Shown: piece after piece, positions 27,501 to 39,500 of the stretch
Numbering within the stretch: position 1 is the stretch's first letter
Layout of the letters: each line of letters begins with the position of its first letter
NCBI GenBank assembly: GCA_963971305.1
Contig: OZ020307.1
Span: 64,849,702-64,913,701 of the forward strand
Source: Arcuatula senhousia
Taxonomy: Eukaryota; Mollusca; Bivalvia; Mytilida; Mytilidae
Length of the DNA: 64,000 nt
Direction: 5' to 3'
Notes under the pieces: generated by a model
The model's input: the letters and a program-made list of their open reading frames with translations, nothing else
Told to the model about the DNA's origin: nothing
Database searches by the model: none
Made by a program: the position numbers and the translations under genes

Positions 27501-30500
27501 GAGGAGTCTGTTTAGGAACTGGTCTGTGAGGACTTATTACCCATTAATACACAATGTATCTAAATAATCAACAATACCTGTCTTACTAGATGTTTCTTCC
27601 TCATGGTCAGACAGTACACATACAATGGAATGAGAAGTCTGTTTAGGAACTGGTCTGTGAGGACTTATTACCCATTAATACACAATGTATCTAAATAATC
27701 AACAATACCTGTCTTACAAGGTGTTTCTTTCTCATGGTCAGACAGTACACATACAATGGAATGAGGAGTCTGTTTAGGAACTGGTCTGTAAGGACTTATT
27801 ACCCATTAATACACAATGTATCTAAATAATCAACAATACCTGTCTCACTAGATGTTTCTTCCTCATGGTCAGACAGTACACATACAATGGAATGAGGAGT
27901 CTGTTTAGGAACTGGTCTGTGAGGACTTATTACCCATTAATACACAATGTATCTAAATAATCAACAATACCTGTCTCACTAGATGTTTCTTCCTCATGGT
28001 CAGACAGTACACATACAATGGAATGAGGAGTCTGTTTAGGAACTGGTCTGTGAGGACTTATTACCCATTAATACACAACGTATCTAAATAATCAACAATA
28101 CCTGTCTTACTAGATGTTTCTTCCTCATGGTCAGACAGTACACATACAATGGAATGAGGAGTCTGTTTAGGAACTGTTCTGTAAGGACTTATTACCCATT
28201 AATACACAATGTATCTAAATAATCAACAATACCTGTCTCACTAGATGTTTCTTCCTCATGGTCAGACAGTACACATACAATGGAATGAGGAGTCTGTTTA
28301 GGAACTGGTCTGTGAGGACTTATTACCCATTAATACACAACGTATCTAAATAATCAACAATACCTGTCTTACTAGATGTTTCTTCCTCATGGTCAGACAG
28401 TACACATACAATGGAATGAGAAGTCTGTTTAGGAACTGTTCTGTGATGACTTATTACCCATTAATACACAATGTATCTAAATAATCAACAATACCTGTCT
28501 TACTAGATGTTTCTTCCTCATGGTCAGACAGTACACATACAATGGAATGAGGAGTCTGTTTAGGAACTGGTCTGTCAGGACTTATTACCCATTAATACAC
28601 AATGTATCTAAATAATCAACAATACCTGTCTCACTAGATGTTTCTTCCTCATGGTCAGACAGTACACATACAATGGAATGAGGAGTCTGTTTAGGAACTG
28701 GTCTGTCAGGACTTATTACCCATTAATACACAATGTATCTAAATAATCAACAATACCTGTCTTACTAGATGTTTCTTCCTCATGGTCAGACAGTACACAT
28801 ACAATGGAATGAGGAGTCTGTTTAGGAACTGGTCTGTGAGGACTTATTACCCATTAATACACAATGTATCTAAATAATCAACAATACCTGTCTCACTAGA
28901 TGTTTCTTCCTCATGGTCAGACAGTACACATACAATGGAATGAGGAGTCTGTTTAGGAACTGTTCTGTGAGGACTTATTACCCATTAATACACAATGTAT
29001 CTAAATAATCAACAATACCTGTCTTACTAGATGTTTCTTCCTCATGGTCAGACAGTACACATACAATGGAATGAGGAGTCTGTTTAGGAACTGGTCTGTG
29101 AGGACTTATTACCCATTAATACACAATGTATCTAAATAATCAACAATACCTGTCTCACTAGATGTTTCTTCCTCATGGTCAGACAGTACACATACAATGG
29201 AATGAGGAGTCTGTTTAGGAACTGGTCTGTGAGGACTTATTACCCATTAATACACAATGTATCTAAATAATCAACAATACCTGTCTCACTAGATGTTTCT
29301 TCCTCATGGTCAGACAGTACACATACAATGGAATGAGGAGTCTGTTTAGGAACTGGTCTGTGAGGACTTATTACCCATTAATACACAATGTATCTAAATA
29401 ATCAACAATACCTGTCTTACTAGATGTTTCTTCCTCATGGTCAGACAGTACACATACAATGGAATGAGGAGTCTGTTTAGGAACTGGTCTGTGAGGACTT
29501 ATTACCCATTAATACACAATGTATCTAAATAATCAACAATACCTGTCTTACTAGATGTTTCTTCCTCATGGTCAGACAGTACACATACAATGGAATGAGG
29601 AGTCTGTTTAGGAACTGTTCTGTGATGACTTATTACCCATTAATACACAATGTATCTAAATAATCAACAATACCTGTCTCACTAGATGTTTCTTCCTCAT
29701 GGTCAGACAGTACACATACAATGGAATGAGGAGTCTGTTTAGGAACTGGTCTGTGAGGACTTATTACCCATTAATACACAATGTATCTAAATAATCAACA
29801 ATACCTGTCTCACTAGATGTTTCTTCCTCATGGTCAGACAGTACACATACAATGGAATGAGGAGTCTGTTTAGGAACTGGTCTGTGAGGACTTATTACCC
29901 ATTAATACACAATGTATCTAAATAATCAACAATACCTGTCTCACTAGATGTTTCTTCCTCATGGTCAGACAGTACACATACAATGGAATGAGGAGTCTGT
30001 TTAGGAACTGGTCTGTGAGGACTTATTACCCATTAATACACAATGTATCTAAATAATCAACAATACCTGTCTTACTAGATGTTTCTTCCTCATGGTCAGA
30101 CAGTACACATACAATGGAATGAGGAGTCTGTTTAGGAACTGGTCTGTGAGGACTTATTACCCATTAATACACAATGTATCTAAATAATCAACAATACCTG
30201 TCTTACTAGATGTTTCTTCCTCATGGTCAGACAGTACACATACAATGGAATGAGGAGTCTGTTTAGGAACTGTTCTGTGATGACTTATTACCCATTAATA
30301 CACAATGTATCTAAATAATCAACAATACCTGTCTCACTAGATGTTTCTTCCTCATGGTCAGACAGTACACATACAATGGAATGAGGAGTCTGTTTAGGAA
30401 CTGGTCTGTGAGGACTTATTACCCATTAATACACAATGTATCTAAATAATCAACAATACCTGTCTCACTAGATGTTTCTTTCTCATGGTCAGACAGTACA

Positions 30501-33500
30501 CATACAATGGAATGAGGAGTCTGTTTAGGAACTGGTCTGTGATGACTTATTACCCATTAATACACAATGTATCTAAATAATCAACAATACCTGTCTCACT
30601 AGATGTTTCTTTCTCATGGTCAGACAGTATACATACAATGGAATGAGGAGTCTGTTTAGGAACTGGTCTGTGAGGACTTATTACCCATTAATACACAATG
30701 TATCTAAATAATCAACAATACCTGTCTCACTAGATGTTTCTTCCTCATGGTCAGACAGTACACATACAATGGAATGAGGAGTCTGTTTAGGAACTGGTCT
30801 GTGAGGACTTATTACCCATTAATACACAATGTATCTAAATAATGAACAATACCTGTCTTACTAGATGTTTCTTCCTCATGGTCAGACAGTACACATACAA
30901 TGGAATGAGGAGTCTGTTTAGGAACTGGTCTGTGAGGACTTATTACCCATTAATACACAATGTATCTAAATAATCAACAATACCTGTCTCACTAGATGTT
31001 TCTTTCTCATGGTCAGACAGTATACATACAATGGAATGAGGAGTCTGTTTAGGAACTGGTCTGTGAGGACTTATTACCCATTAATACACAATGTATCTAA
31101 ATAATCAACAATACCTGTCTCACTAGATGTTTCTTCCTCATGGTCAGACAGTACACATACAATGGAATGAGGAGTCTGTTTAGGAACTGGTCTGTGAGGA
31201 CTTATTACCCATTAATACACAATGTATCTAAATAATCAACAATACCTGTCTCACTAGATGTTTCTTCCTCATGGTCAGACAGTACACATACAATGGAATG
31301 AGGAGTCTGTTTAGGAACTGGTCTGTGAGGACTTATTACCCATTAATACACAATGTATCTAAATAATCAACAATACCTGTCTCACTAGATGTTTCTTCCT
31401 CATGGTCAGACAGTACACATACAATGGAATGAGAAGTCTGTTTAGGAACTGGTCTGTGAGGACTTATTACCCATTAATACACAATGTATCTAAATAATCA
31501 ACAATACCTGTCTCACTAGATGTTTCTTCCTCATGGTCAGACAGTACACATACAATGGAATGAGGAGTCTGTTTAGGAACTGTTCTGTAAGGACTTATTA
31601 CCCATTAATACACAACGTATCTAAATAATCAACAATACCTGTCTTACTAGATGTTTCTTCCTCATGGTCAGACAGTACACATACAATGGAATGAGGAGTC
31701 TGTTTAGGAACTGGTCTGTGAGGACTTATTACCCATTAATACACAATGTATCTAAATAATCAACAATACCTGTCTTACTAGATGTTTCTTCCTCATGGTC
31801 AGACAGTATACATACAATGGAATGAGAAGTCTGTTTAGGAACTGGTCTGTGAGGACTTCGTTCAAGGTGTCAATCTTAATACACAGTATGTCGTTAAGGT
31901 AGTGTAAGTGGTCCAAATGTTCTGCTACTAAATCTGCTAGTCTGTCTCTGCTTTGGTGACTATTTAAAATGAAAAACATGTACATGTATACTTAATTTTT
32001 AGATACTGTGGTTTAATTATTTTTCGTGGGATATCAATTTTCGTGGTTTTCATGGCTTGCCTTGACCCACCAAATTTGATCCTTAACGAAAAGAAAATTT
32101 AACCTTGATTTGTATGCTGCAGATTTCAGACCCACGAATTTAAGAATCCACGAACTGATCCTGTTTCATCAAAACACGAAAATTGGTACCCACGAAAATA
32201 AATGAATCCACAGTAATATAAACTGAGACAAGTGCGTCACACAAAACATAGATGTCCTGCTCAACATCTGTTTGTAGATTTATAAAATACCGTGTAAAGT
32301 CTTTACAAAATAAGAATACTTTACCTACTATGTTAAGATAAGAGAATTCTAGTTCCATGTTTTTACTGTTACTTTATACTTAACTCTGTAAAAAGCCTGA
32401 ATTTTATATTTTAAAACATAATGAAAATTTCTATAGCTTGTAAAAACAGAACCTGATTTCAATAAAAGCAGAGACTAGTAACAACAATGGATCTCCCTTG
32501 GTATAAAAATGTTAAAACAAGATTCTTAAGTGTGACAATTGTATGGAAAGAAGAATACAAAGACCAACATATATTTTGAAAAGACATAAAAATATTAAAT
32601 ATTTATGAAAACTAATTATTACATATGTACAATGTATAACCCAATGTAAAAGTACATCAACTAAAAAAATCTTTTAAAAAACTTAACATATTGCACTTTA
32701 TATAAGTTTTCTGAAACAAATTAAGATTAATATCACTCACAATACAGATAACATAGCCTATATGCTTCATTCTAACGTAAAATAAATATGACCAACAGAC
32801 ATGCTGCCCCACCTTGTAACATGTCCCATTTACCCATGTAATTGATGATGGGGACATTATTTTACGATGTCTTATCTATTTTTTCACACCCTGATGCATA
32901 TGTGTATAAAGTTTCATGATGATACTATTCTTACTTCAAGGGAAAGTAACTTTTACCTGAAGGTAAACCTGATTTTGGATGTATGGCATTATGGACAGAT
33001 GGACAAACAGACCAGAACATAATATGACCCTCTATTTTTGTAGGTGGGGCATGAAAAAAACATAAAAATGTACAAGCTATGGTATATGGAACTACTTAAT
33101 GACTGAACACAAATATCTAGCATGTTGAACCATCGTGACGTGGGGAGAAAGCCCATGTGTCTAACATTGTGTTACATACCTATCGTAACGTCTTATACAA
33201 TTATGGTATGTTAGGCTGGGGAAAGATAGAAGAAATTGAAGTTTGTCTTTTTAACAACAATGAACTCATTGATTGCAGTAAAGTTTACATGAAAATTTCC
33301 CTTATGCATCTTTTTATCCGATGATTTAAAACTTTTTATTACTCAAGCTTGTGAAATGAAAATTTTAATAGCTTTTTGCTGACAAGATCTAAACTAATCC
33401 CTTTTATTAAAACAAACTTAAAAGTTTTTTGTACATGCTTACGCCTTAAGAGGACATTGAGGTTAAAACTATATAACTTGTGAGCATTTTATATTCAAAT

Positions 33501-36500
33501 GAAGAGTGTACTAAATCTTTTTTTTTTGCTGAAGCCTCATATAAAATCTTCTAATGATAAAATATTTTAGTTAAAAGATGATTCATGATAATGCCAAAAT
33601 ATGTTGCATTAATTCACATTGAACTAAAGAAACTTACTCTGCATCATGGCGGACACAAAGGTCAACATTTAGGATGTGATTTCCGATGAACCAAACAAGA
33701 TTGGAGAAGTATGGAGCAGCTGTTCTGTCTCTGATATATCTCAACATAGCCTTGTCTTCAACTACAATAGATAAAATACAAATTACAGTATGACATTGCT
33801 GTGTCATCTACTGTCGACTGTAAAGGACAAAAATATCATGATAAACAAAACAAAATTAAATAAGTAATGAACTGTAAATTCTGTCTCTGATGTATCTCAA
33901 CATAGCCTTGTCTTCAACTACAATAGATAAAATACAAAATACAGTATGACATTGCTGTGTCATCTACTGTCGACTGTAAAGGACAAAAATATCATGATAA
34001 ACAAAACAAAATTAAATAAGTAATGAACTGTAAATTCTGTCTCTGATGTATCTCAACATAGCCTTGTCTTCAACTACAATAGATAAAATACAAAATACAG
34101 TATGACATTGCTGTGTCATCTACTGTCGACTGTAAAGGACAAAAATATCATGATAAACAAAACAAAATTAAATAAGTAATGAACTGTAAATTCTGTCTCT
34201 GATGTATCTCAACATAGCCTTGTCTTCAACTGCAATAGATAAAATACAAAATACAGTATGACATTGCTGTGTCATCTACTGTCGACTGTAAAGGACAAAA
34301 ATATCATGATAAACAAAACAAAATTAAATAAGTAATGAACTGTAAATTCTGTCTCTGATGTATCTCAACATAGCCTTGTCTTCAACTACAATAGATAAAA
34401 TACAAAATACAGTATGACATTGCTGTGTCATCTACTGTCGACTGTAAAGGACAAAAATATCATGATAAACAAAACAAAATTAAATAAGTAATGAACTGTA
34501 AATTCTGTCTCTGATGTATCTCAACATAGCCTTGTCTTCAACTACAATAGATAAAATACAAAATACAGTATGACATTGCTGTGTCATCTACTGTCGACTG
34601 TAAAGGACAAAAATATCATGATAAACAAAACAAAATTAAATAAGTAATGAACTGTAAATTCTGTCTCTGATGTATCTCAACATAGCCTTGTCTTCAACTA
34701 CAATAGATAAAATACAAAATACAGTATGACATTGCTGTGTCATCTACTGTCGACTGTAAAGGACAAAAATATCATGATAAACAAAACAAAATTAAATAAG
34801 TAATGAACTGTAAATTCTGTCTCTGATGTATCTCAACATAGCCTTGTCTTCAACTACAATAGATAAAATACAAAATACAGTATGACATTGCTGTGTCATC
34901 TACTGTCGACTGTAAAGGACAAAAATATCATGATAAACAAAACAAAATTAAATAAGTAATGAACTGTAAATTCTGTCTCTGATGTATCTCAACATAGCCT
35001 TGTCTTCAACTACAATAGATAAAATACAAAATACAGTATGACATTGCTGTGTCATCTACTGTCGACTGTAAAGGACAAAAATATCATGATAAACAAAACA
35101 AAATTAAATAAGTAATGAACTGTAAATTCTGTCTCTGATGTATCTCAACATAGCCTTGTCTTCAACTACAATAGATAAAATACAAAATACAGTATGACAT
35201 TGCTGTGTCATCTACTGTCGACTGTAAAGGACAAAAATATCATGATAAACAAAACAAAATTAAATAAGTAATGAACTGTAAATTCTGTCTCTGATGTATC
35301 TCAACATAGCCTTGTCTTCAACTACAATAGATAAAATACAAAATACAGTATGACATTGCTGTGTCATCTACTGTCGACTGTAAAGGACAAAAATATCATG
35401 ATAAACAAAACAAAATTAAATAAGTAATGAACTGTAAATTCTGTCTCTGATGTATCTCAACATAGCCTTGTCTTCAACTACAATAGATAAAATACAAAAT
35501 ACAGTATGACATTGCTGTGTCATCTACTGTTGACTGTAAAGGACAAAAATATCATGATAAACAAAACAAAATTAAATAAGTAATGAACTGTAAATTCTGT
35601 CTCTGATGTATCTCAACATAGCCTTGTCTTCAACTACAATAGATAAAATACAAAATACAGTATGACATTGCTGTGTCATCTACTGTCGACTGTAAAGGAC
35701 AAAAATATCATGATAAACAAAACAAAATTAAATAAGTAATGAACTGTAAATTCTGTCTCTGATGTATCTCAACATAGCCTTGTCTTCAACTACAATAGAT
35801 AAAATACAAAATACAGTATGACATTGCTGTGTCATCTACTGTCGACTGTAAAGGACAAAAATATCATGATAAACAAAACAAAATTAAATAAGTAATGAAC
35901 TGTAAATTCTGTCTCTGATGTATCTTAACATAGCCTTGTCTTCAACTACAATAGATAAAATACAAAATACAGTATGACATTGCTGTGTCATCTACTGTCG
36001 ACTGTAAAGGACAAAAATATCATGATAAACAAAACAAAATTAAATAAGTAATGAACTGTAAATTCTGTCTCTGATGTATCTTAACATGGTGTTGTCCTTG
36101 ACTACAAAACTATACAAAATGGTCATGTAATAAACAGAGCATATGAAAAATAATTACAACAAACCAAACAGCAAAGTAGCACAGTATTGTCAATAATACA
36201 TGTATATCTAAACACAACCTTACATATATATTAGATAGTAATTTATACTTATGAAGGACATAAGAATTCCAAAACATCATATATGTTGCATACATTATAA
36301 GACCCTATTGATTATTTTTTTTTATGTATATCATTGTTTTAGATGCTTTGTATTTATAAGGGTCCATTACCATTTTATGAGAGAAGGGTTGATTATTTTT
36401 TCAATTGGTTTTTGTACTTAATGATATACTTTATCTGTACCTTTGTAAACATTCAAAGTTATAGTCCTGACAGCAATCCTCACCATGGATTCTGAGTGGT

Positions 36501-39500
36501 TAAAGAACTTGATAGCTTCTGTGTACAGAGCAAAATCATTGGTATGCTGAAAACAGAAAATAACATGTCAAGTCATTATATCATTATATATTACTACATA
36601 ACATATCAGAAGCCAAATATACAATTTTTTACAGTAAATAGTAGACATTTAAAGTGGCAAAAGTATAAAAGCATGATGAAACTCAGGCGATTTGTCTTAA
36701 AGTTAAGCTTGATTTTCACCAACATGAGTGTAATACTTATTAATATTAAATTAAAACAAAGGCAGATCTTGGACCGGCATACCAGCCCCCTCCCTCAAAA
36801 AAATTGTTTAGGAACTGTATGAAACAAGAGGTCACAGAAGGCTTTTTTATAAATAGACTATATAAAGGACTAATGTTAAACTTTAATGTTAAATTAATAC
36901 TTTATACAAGTTAATTTTTAATGTTAACCTTGCGTTAACAAAATTGTCTGTGTAGTTGATAATCATTGAATTTTTCATTGAAGGTAGACTTTACAAAATA
37001 TTGTAGTTTATTTTATGGGACGGTGAATAAAATACATGACACATAATTTCAACTTTATTTCTATACCTCATTGTAGAAGAAATGTATTGTGTGTTTATTC
37101 AGCTTCAAGGAGAGTGTTTTCAGGAATGATATATAATATGCCATCACCTGAAAAATAGAACACAACAATTATATACAGTTGTAAAATGATATGCATCTGT
37201 TCCTCAGACAAGCTCAACAAAGAGTTCATAGATAGCTCAGTTAAACATATGCAGTATACTATATCTTTATTGAATGTCTGGATTTTGAATAGCACTGGAT
37301 GTAATCGATGACAAGGTAAATGATCTGTGAGCTATTACTTTCATACCTTAGCAAACAGAAAGCTACGAGCATAATTTTTGGACACAGCTTTTGGTACTAT
37401 AGTATAAACATCAGACATCTGAAGTAACTGAGAAAACTGTGACAGAAAATTTTGTTACAGGTGAACAAAACAAACAGATGGACTAACGGACAAAGATAAA
37501 ACACCAAATCCTCCCTTCTTCACAGGAAGCATATAATAATAAGATGTGAAGTAAAGCTACATGACATAGCCTAAATAAATTGACAGCAATTTGAAATTAT
37601 CTTTTAAGTTAGTTTTTTTTTTTTCACATTTGTAAATGTCATAGCATTTTTTTGTGATTGTCTTTTCTGCTAGAATTAACCATCTTGAATATTTGTGTTT
37701 TTGTTTTGTTTTTTATTTACCCTTTTGACCCCTTCCTTAACTAAGAATGAACCCTACCTCTTCATCTGAAAAATCAAACTTGAAAACAATTATTGAGTTG
37801 ATGTGGTTGTTTGACAAAAGATAATCTGAAATATAAAAGTATATCATCAATTCAAAAACATAAACATAAAACAACAGTTTTCTGGCAATACTTGGTAACT
37901 AATACAGGTAAACAATGAAACCTCTTCTTGATTGTTAATTGAAACAGTGAAATTAGAGTTCATCTAAACACATGACTCCAGGTTTAAGGGTAACCTTAAT
38001 ATGTGATTTTGTTCTTAATGATGCTATGATAACATGGTTATGAAAATTTGCCCAATTTCTTTTGGGTTATTTGTCAATTTTTTGGGGCCCCAGTAGTCAT
38101 ACCCAAAAGCTTCTTGAAACAAATATTTGGATATGATAGGAAAATGCGAGGACCATGCCCTGATGTTTTCTAACACTTGAGTGATTGTACTCGATATATA
38201 CATAATAAGCAAACAATGTTCATATTTTCTACGTGCATTTTGTACCTTTATTCCAATTATAAAAATTAATCACTTACAAAGTGAGGTCTCATTACTGATA
38301 TTTTCAAACAGAATATTAAGTGTCTGTAGAAGTTGTACACATATGTATCTCCCTCCTCTGTGTTGTAAATACTTCAAGAAAAAAGACAGCATATTCTTCT
38401 CAAGGAAAAAGCTGGAAAAAAACAGAAGAAAAATGACCAAAAATGTATATATGATATTGCATCTTTCATTTTTTGTATATATTTTTACCAAACAAACTGA
38501 ATAATCTTTTTCTATTTTTTCCATGTTCTTGGGGAAAAGGAGGGGAAGTCTAGAAACAGTGTTCTCTTGGTGAATATACTAGGAAAGTGATCTGAATTCA
38601 CAACAAATCAGTACGGTTAAATTTAAACTAAAATCTTACTCGAAAACACTGCTATCATTTTGATCTCCCCAGATAAGGATCTCAGAGATGGATCTAAGGG
38701 TTTCCACTAACAAACTTCTATTGTTTTCTGTTATGGTTTGGTTCTTGCATAGAAGGCTATACAAATATCTAAAAAAAAACCAAAAAAATACTCTTTAAAT
38801 AATACGAAAAACAAATAAGACAAAATTATTTTACATAAATATATTTAATTCTTATTAGTGAGGGATGCCAGTACTTGAGAGAATTACAGCATCGACAGTA
38901 TACGGCACATAAAAAAATACAGAAACTTTTTCACCAATGGGGTATCCAAAAGTCAAAAGTCTGAAAGGGCAGAGACAAAACCAGAAAACACCAACAAGAA
39001 TGGGACAAAAACAGACAACATGTAAAACATTGAAACACAATAAGGCCGGACCTACTGGAAATATCCAGATCAAATTGGTTCAGTCTAGTTAAATTTTGCA
39101 TTAATTTATGCGCTCCAGAAGGGAGTGATAATGGCAGAAATGTCAATATTTTAGTTGTACTATGAGCTGAATTTTCCTCCAACACCGGATTTTTCAAACT
39201 TGTTTTCCCAAACTTTTGGTGTCTTTTAAATGCTTTCTTCTTTACAAAATATCTAGCTTCATTAAGCATACATGTGACCCACAAGAAAAGCTAGTTTGTT
39301 TATATTTTCGAATATATTTTGTTTCAATTCATATCGCAATTGTATAAAAATTATTTATTTTTCGCTAGTAAAATATTTCTAGATACATTTTATCTTCAGG
39401 AGCATCACGGGTTGAACCTGCCTCATATTATAAAAGGGGGTCCAACCGTCCTGATGAGGGTTCCTGATCACAAATCACCAAGAATAAAAAATGCAAATAA

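Noticed and set aside
38931..39284. 117-codon minus-strand frame in CLEC16A intron 1
   Set aside because: It overlaps the R1 repeat, has no similarity that I recognise, and is skipped by the well-supported exon 1 to exon 2 splice.
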